The notes below the pieces were generated by a model. It worked only from the letters and a program-made list of their open reading frames with translations. It did no database searches and was not told where the DNA came from. The position numbers were made by a program, and so were the translations under genes. From assembly GCF_900114995.1 (NCBI RefSeq), contig NZ_FOUX01000001.1:2108001-2172000 (forward strand): a DNA stretch of 64,000 bases, given 5' to 3'. The stretch's first letter is position 1, and every line of letters begins with the position of its first letter. The DNA comes from Chitinophaga sp. YR627 (GTDB taxonomy: Bacteria; Bacteroidota; Bacteroidia; Chitinophagales; Chitinophagaceae). Below are positions 46,501-53,108 of the stretch, piece by piece.

Positions 46501-46797
46501 GGTTGCTTTTGTCGTCGCAGCGGTATTAGCCGTGTACAGAATTTCATAGTCCGCATCGGTTCCGGATGGTCCCGATATCGTCCATGATGCTTTCTCAGAA
46601 GTTGGCCGATAGCCATTGCTGTTGAGGTTGTTGGGTATCGAGGCGTTAATACTGAGGTATTTCGCCTGACCGGCAGTACTACTGGCGGTCGAGATACAAA
46701 CTTCATTCGGCACATTAATATACGGTGTTGGGTTGTTTTGGGCCATCGCCACAACGCAACACATCATAGTATATAATAGGATTAGAATCTTTTTCAT
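34573..46797 (-). CDS. giant secreted repeat protein with gliding-motility-type (T9SS) C-terminal domain
   Basis: About 4,074 residues from ATG 46797 (signal peptide MKKILILLYTMMCCVVAMAQ); an in-frame ATG 16 codons upstream adds no plausible sequence. Order: a jelly-roll-like domain (about 170-380, FFEDFGTM ... IAIDDIEFAYC), Ig/PKD-like units (380-1030), 22 tandem modules of about 87 residues (1035-2952), six HYR-like modules (3050-3545, each with VDCDKVP and TDNCG), five PKD-like modules (VxLGxDxxxC), and a gliding-motility C-terminal domain (FPTGFTPNGDGHNDIFRP ... GTYVWMLSY) for type IX secretion. Each tandem module has one cysteine near each end, possibly a disulphide. It is probably a surface adhesin or exopolymer protein; the ligand is unknown. 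Confidence 0.9.
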   Translation of the reverse strand: MKKILILLYTMMCCVVAMAQNNPTPYINVPNEVCISTASSTAGQAKYLSINASIPNNLNSNGYRPTSEKASWTISGPSGTDADYEILYTANTAATTKATKLQKTMSLTLQFMQPGTYTVNISIPYTYNNGSTVRTYTTTRTIVAHDCTINICGSNEANDKPGFFEDFGTMANGVTRRKYPIDGVVTYDYQGSGDLADNYYSISNTTQLKGDWVNNTDHTGNNRGAMLVANSAYLPKRMYQKTVTGLCRGSVYNFSAWLININPIGVFESGCVSKYQYAGVTFQVVNAANPSQILANFPTYNVSMDLSNAKSSWQKYGGSFTVPSNIDSVKVIIMNDMDGGCGNDIAIDDIEFAYCSPSITASIKGKTDNLAEVVCEGAPITLTSNYTPTDYFTNPAYQWEMSDDEGLTYVNVPFGTNTAKELVIGPGELKGTRNVPTSYRFRVRIYEVGSNSVTCAAPSEFVRLTILPMPQLYLTKSKVCAGAFVELQASGGFDRFTWRDLPGYVGDTRTIQVLGDTTIMVYGYVDYADGHTCIDSNTAFISSVESPIVEVLSTSQNICEGSSVDIKINDAINNGTNIIKWYQGPNGSGTLTPLPAYDGLTTLSQVQINNAAEGVFTVIVSTPGDICKVQSAPFVVNVTPIPVAEAGPSQYMCASTNSSGNFTMAATLNTGESGVWTIDSIWGPAAPPDTVGVNLKDYANILLPTLRNTRVTLKKGGTSVRFRWTVKSTVNNSCASTDTVTLSLLYDPSYSDAGPDTTLCGNNNVFTMQASRPDPTLTGLYAETGTWRLVSGNATIANIHQYNTTVTSLVNEQDIVLEWSITNAAGCTPNVDQVVLHKTTKPVIRLQPVPVLCNTATTFSLDTISTKGNPNVYTLTTGTPAMPGFTAITNDTIRAWPMTFNIPANTPAGNYSFNMSYKNSSSAGCDSTITFTVGVATPPTAPTSVTVGTPGICVTGSTTLTVVGGSLGTQPNGTPNAVWRWYAGGCGTGTSIGTGATITVNNITATTTYYVRAESTVGGCGNTTCASGTVTVYQQPTTANAGADQTKCNTPGFTVTGNTPTLGTGTWTLVAVTGTGATITGSATTPTTTINVPAGVTVNAVWTITNGTCTSSDFAVLRNDVLPTSNAGTDQSKCNTPGFNVTANTPSVGSGTWTLTPVTGTGATITGSATTPSTTINVPAGVVVRATWTVTNGICTATSFVTLTNYAQPTAVAGSNQSKCNTPTFTMGATAPTVGTGTWTLTPVTGTGATITGSATSPTTTINVPAGVVVTATWTVTNGSCTASSSVTLTNFAPPTTSNAGPDQEKCNVSSFTLAGNAPTIGTGAWSVVSSAPAGFTLTAAQMSNRNAAITIPVGTTVTLRWTITNGLCTSTDDVVLINRPLPTTAAAGADQAKCNNTSFTLAANTPTVGTGAWSVVSATPAGFTFPAGSVSNPTAAITVPVGTTVTLRWTITNGVCTSTDDVVLRNDAPPTTPNAGPDQSKCNISAFTLAANTITVGTGAWSVVSSTPAGFTFPAGSVNNPTAAITVPAGTTVTLRWTATNGTCSATDDVVLTNFATPTTSNAGPDQSNCNNPSFTLAANAPTIGTGAWSVVSSTPAGFTFPAAQVNNRTAAISVPAGTTVTLRWTITNGVCSSTDDVVITNFAAPTAANAGPDQSKCNTPSFTTAANAASVGTGTWTLTPVVGTGATITGSVNNPVTTINVPAGVTVNAVWTITNGTCTTSDIVVLRNDVLPTANAGANQTKCNTTTFTMAANTPAVGTGTWTLPTGSAATITAGQQNNPAAVINVPAGSSVVATWTVVNGTCSVSSTVTLTNNALPTSVAGPNQQKCNTPSFTMAANTPAVGTGTWTLTPVTGTGATITGSATSPTTTINVPVGVVVTATWTVTNGTCTVSSSLTLTNFAPPTTSNAGPDQEQCNVSAFTLAGNAPTIGTGAWSVVSSAPAGFTLTAAQMTNRNAAVTIPVGTTVTLRWTITNGVCTSTDDVVLTNRPLPTTAAAGPDQAQCNNTSFTLAANTPTVGTGAWSVVSATPAGFTFPAGSVSNPTAAITVPVGTTVTLRWTITNGVCTSTDDVVLRNDAPPTTPNAGADQSKCNTSAFTLAANTITVGTGAWSVVSSTPAGFTFPAGSVNNPTAAITVPAGTTVTLRWTATNGTCSATDDVVLTNFAAPTPANAGPDQQECNNTSTFTLAANAPSVGTGVWSVVSSTPAGFTFPAAQVNNRTASITIPAGTSVTLRWTITNGVCTTSDDVTLTNFQEPNLANAGPDQEKCAGADFVTAANAPTVTGATGTWSVVSGNATIAAGEENNPVAHINVPNGETAILRWTLTNGTCSNFDDIELTNYLTPSPANAGVDQRECNISTFYMGANAPDVPGATGTWTLAAGSPGSINAGDDNNPSALITVPVGTTVTAIWTITNGTCPTSDTVLLTNDVMPTAADAGPDQEHCNIPAFRMAANTASVGVGKWSLTPGTTASFAVSDSTNPNAVITVPAGVTVTATWTITNGYCVTSDDVVLTNRVMPAAAVAGPDQQKCNTPAFTMAANVANVGVGKWSLVPGNTASFAVADSTNPTAVFNVPVGVTAQAVWIITNGVCETRDTVALTNYEMPTAAAAGPDQAQCNTPAFTMAANAASVGTGKWSLVPVTGTGASFAVADSTRQNAVITVPAGVTVDAVWTISNGVCVTRDTVRLTNFVMPTTAAAGPDQAQCNTPAFTMAANAASVGTGKWSLVPVTGTGASFAVADSTRQNAVINVPAGVTVDAVWTISNGVCVTRDTVRLTNFVAPAAANAGADQTHCNTPAFTMAAQAPTVGTGKWSLPAGSLASFAVADSTNPNAVINVPAGLTVTATWTITNGVCTTSDNVILTNYEMPSNAAAGPDQVHCDDPIFTMSANVPAPATARGIWTIVSGTATITDPNNPSTTVRVAPGQTVTLRWTISNGTCTSTPDDVVLTNQAMILGNTITADQLLCANETPAMLQGATLSGGNGTFTYQWQVSTTSATVGFANVTVGGTNATFTPPMITRNTWYRRVVMSGACTGNISNAVMLTLMNIPPVVISVPGPLTVDCEQGTDYTQKFGTPVFSHAPYDNEPLSITYNDVTVTVDACTFTVRRTWTATDRCGLTTQAQQTITVVDTKAPVITGTAPANITVDCDKVPAAVTLPANDACNGAMTITPIEVRIDQPGACASNYQLIRKWVAVDACGNASDTLRQIITVRDMTPPVFDGTAPTNITVDCDKVPAGTPMTATDNCTPGVLTINPVDTRKNISGSKCTDNYQIIRTWTATDLCGNKTVLTQTITVQDTIKPRFSMSVPPAVTVDCDKVPSVETITATDNCTSTVAVRVTERRDNLSSSCASSYKLTRTWTATDNCGNTNVMQQVITVQDTTRPVFVVAPPADTTVSCDAVPAPPTNLRATDNCSTVKISYTQTRETIQGACASNYRLIRIWTAKDACNNTAIFRQVITVTDTTRPTIDPAPANVTLNCGDAIPAAATLYARDNCDATFPKKAIMIQDPFTVDLCAGYTITRRWTITDACGNTATERVQTITVNPCPKPALVSSLPANCSDNTKFAILLENKVSKPKFTLTSVVPATAVNTPLTQSSNVFDLNGATQATFIVTDGVTGCVSDPITYDLQYVTKPTVELGNDVTICQGSTTTLDAGIANDAYTIRWSTGATTRTIDVSTAGTYYATVTNGICSATDSVKVIVNLPPPINIRDTAICQGESVTLNAYVEGGSYVWSTGETTASITVNTTGTYGVDVTVNGCSNHGEAVVLVGTPPNIVLTDDTELCPNETVMLNVEPDGGSVLWNTGENTNSIVVSRPGDYTVTVTRDGCVVTDKVTVTLRPDLGIDLGPDREFCNGGRVVIDATHPDAISYLWNDGDTNPVKEITGAGKYIVSVMDRFCSRITMDSVNVTVAGIPDFDLGRDTMLCIGEDLTLRVNAGAGNTIRWQDGSTAATYKVTTPGTYTVTISNDCGSMSDQIVVRYQPCEAKPEFPTGFTPNGDGHNDIFRPVVRGPMYDYDLRIYNRWGELIFLSKDQKTGWDGRYKGALVENGTYVWMLSYKKSLGGNTNVVKGEVTAIR
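36165..37655 (-). repeat. six HYR-like modules within the giant gene
   Basis: Six units of about 80-85 residues, each with a VDCDKVP-like motif, a central TDNC, a (R/K)xWTAxDxCGN segment and an ITVxDTxxPxF junction. Conserved cysteines suggest disulphide-bonded Ig-like folds. HYR domains occur in extracellular adhesion proteins. Confidence 0.8.
37940..43692 (-). repeat. array of 22 tandem modules of about 261 bp
   Basis: I count 22 consecutive units, each beginning xAGPDQxKCN and ending TNGxCTxxDxVxLTN. The period is about 261 bp (86-89 codons), in frame throughout. Two more divergent units precede the array. Cys positions are constant at module start and end. Confidence 0.9.
40033..43692 (-). 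repeat. duplicated seven-module superunit of about 1,830 bp
   Basis: Modules 1-7 (about 41863-43692) and 8-14 (about 40033-41862) match in order: 3 with 10, 4 with 11, 5 with 12, 6 with 13, 7 with 14, and more weakly 1 with 8 and 2 with 9. At DNA level, 40561 onward and 42391 onward (offset 1,830 bp) are nearly identical for over 200 bp. Confidence 0.8.
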
Positions 46798-47186
46798 CAG
46801 TAGGTGTTTTGTGAAAAAAGTATCAGGTGAGAGGCGACTAAACATCGCACCAACTGACGGATTTACAATAGCTTACCGATCGTTCATGACTCCAATCCCT
46901 TACCGGAATGGCTTTTTGAGAAGTGTAAAGTGTTTCCATAGGCTTGATCATTTTTTTTCTTGATATGGCTAAGAAATGAGACTATTTTAAAATTAAAATT
47001 ATAACTAATATAGGAAATATAAAAAATGTGTATATATTCTAAAGCATTAAATGGAAGCAGAATTGGAAATAAGAGGCTGGGGGGAATTTGATTTTCAGTA
47101 CCTTAGTCGGGCGAAAAAAAGTTTGTCGCTGTGGGCAAAAGTTATCCACACTGACAATACGTTAATAAATATTTTATAACACGTGC
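46798..47186. other. divergent intergenic region before rpmI and the giant gene
   Basis: AT-rich, with no gene. The promoter for rpmI is at its right end. I could not find an exact -7 box for the giant gene on the minus strand. Confidence 0.5.
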
Positions 47187-47216
47187 TTGTTGTATCAAAT
47201 ATTTACCTACCTTTGC
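47187..47216 (+). promoter_or_regulatory. promoter of rpmI-rplT
   Basis: TTG (47187-47189), 18 bp and TACCTTTGC (47208-47216) match the Bacteroidota TTG/TAnnTTTGC promoter. The ATG is 20 bp downstream, leaving a very short leader with no room for a long L20-binding leader RNA. Confidence 0.7.
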
Positions 47217-47235
47217 AGACCAAATTTGATGTAAG

Positions 47236-47433
47236 ATGCCCAAAGTAAAGACTCATTCCCGGGCGAAGAAGACCTTCAAGGTTACCGGGAGCGGACAGAT
47301 TAAGAGGTATAATGCCTTCAAAAGTCACTTGCTGACCAAGAAGTCTAACAAGAGAAAACGCCACCTGAGAGGTAGCAGCCTTGTGGATTCGGCTAACCTG
47401 AACCTGGTAAAAAGAATGCTTGCTCTCAGATAA
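47236..47433 (+). CDS. rpmI: 50S ribosomal protein L35
   Basis: A 65-residue basic ribosomal protein: [20 protein letters not shown], then [24 protein letters not shown]. Complete at normal length. rplT follows after 55 bp. The usual upstream infC gene is absent; the giant gene lies there instead on the opposite strand. Confidence 0.97.
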   Translation: MPKVKTHSRAKKTFKVTGSGQIKRYNAFKSHLLTKKSNKRKRHLRGSSLVDSANLNLVKRMLALR

Positions 47434-47488
47434 TGAGAAGTGGTGTTGTTGAGTAATTAATTATTAAACCTGATCAAAAAAGCACTAT

Positions 47489-47833
47489 ATGCCTCGTTCA
47501 GTAAATGCTGTTGCTTCCAGGGCCCGCAGGAAGAAAATATTAAAGCAGGCCAAAGGCTTCTACGGTAAACGTAAAAATGTTTACACAGTAGCGAAAAACG
47601 TATTGGAGAAAGGTCTTACGTATAGCTACGTAGGTCGCAAACTCAAGAAAAGAAATTACCGTCAGCTGTGGATCGCTCGTATCAACGCAGCAGTTCGCGC
47701 TGAAGGAATCACTTACTCTGAGTTTATCCATAAATTGTCAGTTAAGAATATCGGCCTGAACAGGAAGGTATTAGCTGATCTGGCAATGAATGAACCAGAA
47801 ACTTTCAAAAATCTGGTTGCTTCCGTTAAGTAA
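47489..47833 (+). CDS. rplT: 50S ribosomal protein L20
   Basis: A 114-residue 23S rRNA-binding assembly protein: [35 protein letters not shown], and [14 protein letters not shown]. Complete at normal length. Co-transcribed with rpmI and ended by a strong terminator. Confidence 0.97.
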   Translation: MPRSVNAVASRARRKKILKQAKGFYGKRKNVYTVAKNVLEKGLTYSYVGRKLKKRNYRQLWIARINAAVRAEGITYSEFIHKLSVKNIGLNRKVLADLAMNEPETFKNLVASVK

Positions 47834-47867
47834 TCTTGTGAAGCTTCGAAAGCATAAAATACTTGAT

Positions 47868-47902
47868 AGCCGGTGTTGTATTCGACACCGGCTGTTTTGT
47901 TT
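47868..47902 (+). terminator. terminator of rpmI-rplT
   Basis: AGCCGGTGT (47868-47876) and ACACCGGCT (47885-47893) pair perfectly around an 8-base loop, followed by GTTTTGTTTTT. Confidence 0.9.
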
Positions 47903-48163
47903 TTGGACAATATGTAAATCCCCCCTGCCGTCACAGTAAAGTCCTGATCCTTATCTTTATTGTCCTTCTAACAATCAGCTCTTTTGACCGTCTAAGGTCG
48001 TTTTGATAATAGTTCTCTTACGTTGATCCTCCCTTTAAAACGGAGCATTAGCGAAAGATGAGTACTATCAAAAGGGCTTTTTACTTGTATTCCTCATTTT
48101 TGCCTATCTTGGATGCGATAGGTAACCTATACCACCCTCTTAATAACTGTTAAATTGTCCCTC
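47903..48163. other. gap before the ThuA-domain gene
   Basis: No gene. It holds a short GACC/GGTC hairpin near 47980-48000 and a loose TTTTGATA/TATCAAAA inverted pair about 60 bp apart, neither convincing as a regulatory site. Confidence 0.35.
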
Positions 48164-50089
48164 ATGACAATCCACGTTCTCCGTTACAAACGGATAATGC
48201 AGACATTTGCATTATTCCTTTTGCTGCTGACCGCAGCTTTCCATTCACAGGCTCAGACGCCCCGCTTCAAAGTCATTGCATTCTACAATGGCACATGGGA
48301 CGCCGCGCATATCAGCTTTGTACAGGAAGCCAACCGCTGGTTTCCCACCATCGCCGCGCAGTACAATTTCTCCTATGAAGCAACCAACAACTGGAACAAC
48401 CTGAATGCGACCTTTCTGTCACAGTACCAGGTAGTCCTCTTCCTGGATGATCTGCCTTCCGGCGCCGCACAGCGTGCCGCCTTTCAGCAGTACATGCAGA
48501 ACGGTGGCGCATGGATGGGCTTCCACGTCTGCGCCTTCACTACCAGCGCCTCCGGCTGGAGCTGGTACCACAACACCTTCCTGGGTAGCGGTAACTTCCG
48601 GAACAACACCTGGGGGCCTACCAGCGCAACACTCAAAGTCGAAGACCGTACGCATGCCAGTACCCTGCGCCTGCCTGCCACCTTCACCTCCGCTGTCAGC
48701 GAATGGTACAGCTGGACCAACGACCTGCGGAACAACAGCAATATCAGGATCCTCGCGTCTGTGGACCCTGTGAGCTTCCCCCTCGGTACCGATCCGAACC
48801 AGTCCTGGACAAGCGGTTACTATCCCATCATGTGGACCAACAACAACTTCAAAATGCTGTATGCCAACTTCGGTCACAACGACATGAACTACAGCAACAA
48901 CACACCGAAGTCCTCTACCTTCGCCAGCGAAATCCAGAACAGATTTATCATCGACGGATTACTCTGGCTCGGTGGTGTTACGCCAGGCGGCCCCGCTCCT
49001 GCCATTCCGATCCCAGGCACCGTACAGGCGGAGAATTTCACCAGTATGAGTGGTATCCAGACCGAGGCTACAACAGATGCTGGCGGGGGCTCAAATGTCG
49101 GTTACACAGATGCGGGCGACTGGCTGGATTACAAAGTCAATGTACAGACAGCAGGCACCTACAATGTGCAGTTCAGGGTCGCCAGCGAAACTGCCGGTGG
49201 TACCATCGAACTGAGAAAAGATGGCGCTGTATTGTCTACCGCTACCGTACCTGTTACCGGCGCATGGCAGACATGGACCACTGTCAGCACAACCGCTACA
49301 TTAACTGCCGGCGAACAGACATTACGTCTCCACATTGCCGCGGGTGGTTTCAATCTCAACTGGGTACAGTTCTCTACAACCAGCAATCCGGGTAACAACA
49401 TCCCTGTTGGTCAGATCATCACGCTCAGAGGTAGTAACAACCTCTATGTAAGTGGGGAAAATGGCACAAAAGCAATGACCTGCGAAAGAGCAGCTCCGCA
49501 GACCTGGGAACAGTTCTCCGTATGGAATGCCGGCACAGGCAAAGTAAACCTGCGCAGCATGGGTAAATACGTTTCCTCTGAAAACGGCCTGCAGGCAATC
49601 ACCTGTAACCGTACCACCGCAGCTTCTTACGAGGCTTTCGACTGGATCTCCAACGCCGACGGTACCATCTCCCTGAGAGGTAATAACGGCTTGTATGTTT
49701 CTTCGGAAAATGGTGCAGCAGCAATGACCTGTACACGCCCTACGATCGATGGCTGGGAGAAATTTAATTTCACCATCGTCGGACCAGCAACTGCCGCTAC
49801 CGCTACAACACTCGCAGCTTCCAGACCAGAAGAAACGCAGAAAAATGCACAACTGAATGTATATCCGAATCCATTCGGCAATCAGCTGAATTACACTGTA
49901 CCCGCAGCCTATGCTTCTCACGTAGCAACCATCTTTGATCTCAACGGTCGTCAGGTGTTACGTAGTGTTGTAAAAGGTAAACAGTCTGCCTGTTTCCTGA
50001 ATACTTCCAGCCTGCCACGTGGCTTTTATATCCTGGATATTTCCAGTGGTAGTTATCACAAACGTTTTAAAATTCAGAAGGCAGAATAA
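48164..50089 (+). CDS. secreted ThuA-CBM6-fascin-like protein with T9SS sorting domain
   Basis: About 641 residues from ATG 48164 (ATG 48197 is an alternative). The signal peptide ends HSQAQ. A ThuA/glutamine-amidotransferase-like domain (about 35-270) includes [28 protein letters not shown] and [16 protein letters not shown]6-type module (about 280-402) has [11 protein letters not shown] and [14 protein letters not shown]. Three fascin/beta-trefoil-like repeats of about 45 residues (415-545) share LRGxNxLYVSxENGxxAMTCxR. A T9SS type A C-terminal domain (565-641) has [11 protein letters not shown]. It is probably a cell-surface or secreted carbohydrate-acting protein; the reaction is not clear. 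Confidence 0.88.
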   Translation: MTIHVLRYKRIMQTFALFLLLLTAAFHSQAQTPRFKVIAFYNGTWDAAHISFVQEANRWFPTIAAQYNFSYEATNNWNNLNATFLSQYQVVLFLDDLPSGAAQRAAFQQYMQNGGAWMGFHVCAFTTSASGWSWYHNTFLGSGNFRNNTWGPTSATLKVEDRTHASTLRLPATFTSAVSEWYSWTNDLRNNSNIRILASVDPVSFPLGTDPNQSWTSGYYPIMWTNNNFKMLYANFGHNDMNYSNNTPKSSTFASEIQNRFIIDGLLWLGGVTPGGPAPAIPIPGTVQAENFTSMSGIQTEATTDAGGGSNVGYTDAGDWLDYKVNVQTAGTYNVQFRVASETAGGTIELRKDGAVLSTATVPVTGAWQTWTTVSTTATLTAGEQTLRLHIAAGGFNLNWVQFSTTSNPGNNIPVGQIITLRGSNNLYVSGENGTKAMTCERAAPQTWEQFSVWNAGTGKVNLRSMGKYVSSENGLQAITCNRTTAASYEAFDWISNADGTISLRGNNGLYVSSENGAAAMTCTRPTIDGWEKFNFTIVGPATAATATTLAASRPEETQKNAQLNVYPNPFGNQLNYTVPAAYASHVATIFDLNGRQVLRSVVKGKQSACFLNTSSLPRGFYILDISSGSYHKRFKIQKAE

Positions 50090-50310
50090 CACCTGAAAAA
50101 TCAGGAATTATTTAGTCTAACGTTGAGGATTTTATATAATCGTGTATCCTATACAGTTATTATAAAATGAAATAAAAACTCCTGTCTGAAATACTTTATG
50201 ACAGAGACAAAATAAGGAATTAACAAATATTAATTTCATCATTTTTACATTAACGTATATTCAATACAGTTATATTTTATCACCTGATCAACGTCAATTC
50301 TTAATTACAG

Positions 50311-50370
50311 ATATTGAGATAAAAAAAAGGCGATCGCTGTACAGCGATCGCCTTTTTTTTATCTCAATAT
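50311..50370. terminator. perfect 60-bp palindrome, bidirectional terminator
   Basis: Bases 50311-50340 are the exact reverse complement of 50341-50370, with no unpaired centre. The GC core GGCGATCGCTGT and its complement are flanked by A8 and T8 and then by 10 more paired AT-rich bases. It lies between converging genes, with the serA stop only 5 bp away. It would terminate both strands. The preceding 50090-50310 is AT-rich and without a gene. Confidence 0.9.
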
Positions 50371-50375
50371 TTTGC

Positions 50376-51614
50376 TTAATAAAGCAGTCTTGTTTTAATA
50401 GTATGATTCACATCTTTCAGCAATGCAAATGCTTCTTTGGATAACTTACTATCCACGTCCAGCACAACATAACCAATAGCGTCATTCGTCTTCAGATACT
50501 GACCGAGAATGTTGATCTTATTCTGAGATAATACTGTATTGATCTCAGAAAGTACACCCGGTACGTTCTGATGAATATGCAGAATACGGTGTGTATGATC
50601 TACAGCCGGTACACTGATAGCCGGAATAGTATGAGAACCAAAGCTCGCACCTTTCTCCAGGTAGTTCAGCATTTTCGCACTTACATCCAGACCGATATTA
50701 TGCTGCGCTTCTTCAGTGCTGCCACCGATATGTGGCGTCAGGATCACGTTGGATAATTTCTGCAGAGGAGTGGAAAATGCAGCGCCATTTTTTTCAGGTT
50801 CTACCGGGAACACATCGATTGCGGCTCCTGACAGCTGACCACTTACCAGCGCATCTTTCAGGTCATCCAGTTCCACCACTTCACCACGTGCGTAGTTGAT
50901 GAAAATAGCCCCTTTCTTCGTGTGTTTCAGCGTTTCTTTATTGATCATGTTTGCAGTGGTCTTGGTAGACGGAACGTGCAGAGAGATAATATCAGCCTGA
51001 CCGAACAACGCTTCCAGAGAGCGTAACTGTACCGCGTTTCCCAGTGGCAGTTTGGTTTCCACATCGTAGTAGAATACGTTCATACCTAAGGCTTCCGCCA
51101 GTACGCTTACCTGACTACCAATATTACCATAACCAACGATACCCAGCGATTTGCCACGCAGTTCATAACTACCTTTCGCTTCCTTCATCCAGATACCCTC
51201 ATGTGCTGCTGCATTCTTGTCCGGAATACGGCGGATCAGCATGATAGACAAACCAATTACCAGTTCGGCTACAGAACGGGTATTGGAATAAGGCGCATTA
51301 AATACAGCCACCCCCATCTCACGCGCGCTCTTCAGATCTACCTGATTCGTACCGATACAAAAACAACCCACCGCCTGTAACTTGGTGGCAGCTTCCAGTA
51401 CCTTCTTCGTAACCTGTGTCTTTGAACGGATACCCAGCAGATGAACGTCTTTCACTTCACGGATCAGATCTTCCTCACCTAATGCGCCCGACAATCTTTT
51501 TACGTTGGCATATCCCGCCGATGAAAATTCCGCTGCTGCGGCATCGCTGATATTTTCCAACAATAAAATATTGATCTTCTCCTTCGGATAACTTGTCAAC
51601 TTTTGCTGATCCAT
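50376..51614 (-). CDS. serA: D-3-phosphoglycerate dehydrogenase
   Basis: A 412-residue NAD-dependent dehydrogenase for the first step of serine synthesis. It has RSKTQVTKKVLEAA, the Rossmann motif LGIVGYGNIGSQVSVLAEALG, the catalytic Arg region FINYARGEVVELDD, and the His motif LTPHIGGSTEEAQ. A C-terminal ACT domain (about 335-412; HIHQNVPGVLSEINTVLSQNKINI) suggests serine feedback. The length matches the E. coli-type enzyme. A consensus promoter lies upstream. Confidence 0.95.
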   Translation of the reverse strand: MDQQKLTSYPKEKINILLLENISDAAAAEFSSAGYANVKRLSGALGEEDLIREVKDVHLLGIRSKTQVTKKVLEAATKLQAVGCFCIGTNQVDLKSAREMGVAVFNAPYSNTRSVAELVIGLSIMLIRRIPDKNAAAHEGIWMKEAKGSYELRGKSLGIVGYGNIGSQVSVLAEALGMNVFYYDVETKLPLGNAVQLRSLEALFGQADIISLHVPSTKTTANMINKETLKHTKKGAIFINYARGEVVELDDLKDALVSGQLSGAAIDVFPVEPEKNGAAFSTPLQKLSNVILTPHIGGSTEEAQHNIGLDVSAKMLNYLEKGASFGSHTIPAISVPAVDHTHRILHIHQNVPGVLSEINTVLSQNKINILGQYLKTNDAIGYVVLDVDSKLSKEAFALLKDVNHTIKTRLLY

Positions 51615-51687
51615 TGATTATATTTTATGCGTTACCAACTGCAATAAACAATTGGCTTAATAATTGTAATATGCCAAAACGAAGGCA

Positions 51688-51718
51688 CAAACCTAAAAGA
51701 TGTTAAGCAATTATCAAA
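51688..51718 (-). promoter_or_regulatory. promoter of serA
   Basis: On the minus strand TTTG (51718-51715), 19 bp and TAGGTTTG (51695-51688) match the Bacteroidota promoter exactly, leaving a leader of roughly 70 bases. Confidence 0.7.
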
Positions 51719-51836
51719 CAGTCTGCCCTCCGAATTTGATTTCGTCAAAATTTAAGTCGAATTTGGCCCTTTTTTAGGCGTTTTTGTCCTTTAAATCTTA
51801 AAATACCTTTAAAATCGTGTTTTGGCGACTGTTTTT

Positions 51837-51868
51837 TTTGCGTAACAATTCATCCGGGGCTAATTTTG
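51837..51868 (+). promoter_or_regulatory. promoter of the serine hydrolase gene
   Basis: TTTG (51837-51840), 20 bp and TAATTTTG (51861-51868) match the consensus, 52 bp before the ATG. The region 51719-51836 between the two divergent promoters is very AT-rich and shows no gene. Confidence 0.68.
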
Positions 51869-51920
51869 ACGCCTTTACAATAATTAAGTAAGCAGAAACA
51901 GAACCGACTCTAACTAGCAG

Positions 51921-53108
51921 ATGAAAGCAGCTTATATCGTATTAACTATTTCCGGCATGGCCTTGTACGCAATTACAGCCTGTCAGAGCAATGCAGCAAA
52001 TAATAAAGAAGGCAAAAATAAAGCAGATACTCCGACGACTGAAGTGTTAAGCGAAACCGCCATGGCTGTCCTTAACGCGCCCTCCACCAAAGCACAGCAG
52101 GTAGAATTGAACGGTTTTTACAGAGACATGGTTCGCGGTGGCTTTAACGGATCTATGATCGTCGCTAAAAAGGGCGTCATCATCTTTGAACAATACCATG
52201 GCCTGGAAAACTACCGGAATAAGAATTCTGCTATCAATGATAGCTCTTCTTTCCAGCTGGCCTCCGTTTCCAAGACCTTTACCGCTATGGGCGTCCTTTC
52301 ACTCATGGAAAAAGGAAAACTTGGACTCCAGGACTCCGTACAGAAATATTATCCTCAGTTTCCATATAAGGGTATCACCCTGCAGATGCTACTCTCCCAT
52401 CGTAGCGGACTGCCAAATTACCTTTACTTCTGCGACAGCATCTGGCCGGATAAGGATAAATTCCTGACCAATGAAGATGTGATCCAGCTGATGATCAAAC
52501 ACCGCCCACGTATCCAGCATGCACCGGGAACACATTTCCAGTATTGTAATACGAACTATATGCTGCTGGGCGCTATTATTGAAAAAGTAAGCGGACAGAA
52601 GTATGCCGAGTTCATGCAGCAGACTTTCTTCAATCCCCTGGGCATGACCAATACCTTTGTATATGATCCGTCAAGTGCCGTACGCGCTCACCAGACGGCC
52701 AGTCATAAATACAACGGACAACTGGAGCCAGACACCTACTTTGACGGCGTATTTGGCGATAAAGGCATCTACAGCACCGCCAGAGACATGCTCAAATGGG
52801 ACCAGGCACTGTACAACGGTCAGCTGTTCTCCCCGGAGACCATTAAAGCGGCCTACACCCCTTATAGTCACGAAAAACCAGGTATCCGTAACTATGGCCT
52901 CGGCTGGAGACTCATGGTCTACCCTGACAGCAGCGAGATCGTTTACCACAATGGCTGGTGGCATGGCAATAACACCGTGTTCAACCGTATCATAAAAGAT
53001 ACCTCAACAATTATCATTCTTGGAAATAAATATAACCGGAATATCTACCGTGCGGTAAAACCGGTAAGCGCCATCTTAGGACATGGCACCGAGGATGGGG
53101 AGGAATAA
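51921..53108 (+). CDS. class C beta-lactamase-family serine hydrolase, lipoprotein
   Basis: A 395-residue protein. The N-terminal signal ends in a lipobox-like AITAC with C21 as the lipidation site. Catalytic SxxK is S115-V-S-K118, the second motif is Y208-C-N210 (FQYCNTNYMLLG) and the third is HNG (IVYHNGWWHG). The family includes AmpC-type beta-lactamases, DD-peptidases and esterases; the lack of AmpC-specific features makes a peptidase or esterase more likely. It converges with the CDF gene, their stops meeting inside one hairpin. Confidence 0.88.
   Translation: MKAAYIVLTISGMALYAITACQSNAANNKEGKNKADTPTTEVLSETAMAVLNAPSTKAQQVELNGFYRDMVRGGFNGSMIVAKKGVIIFEQYHGLENYRNKNSAINDSSSFQLASVSKTFTAMGVLSLMEKGKLGLQDSVQKYYPQFPYKGITLQMLLSHRSGLPNYLYFCDSIWPDKDKFLTNEDVIQLMIKHRPRIQHAPGTHFQYCNTNYMLLGAIIEKVSGQKYAEFMQQTFFNPLGMTNTFVYDPSSAVRAHQTASHKYNGQLEPDTYFDGVFGDKGIYSTARDMLKWDQALYNGQLFSPETIKAAYTPYSHEKPGIRNYGLGWRLMVYPDSSEIVYHNGWWHGNNTVFNRIIKDTSTIIILGNKYNRNIYRAVKPVSAILGHGTEDGEE

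Noticed and set aside
48000..48085. TTTTGATA/TATCAAAA inverted pair before the ThuA gene as an operator or mobile-element end
   Set aside because: The arms are only 8 bp, AT-rich and about 60 bp apart, with no target duplication or neighbouring regulator.
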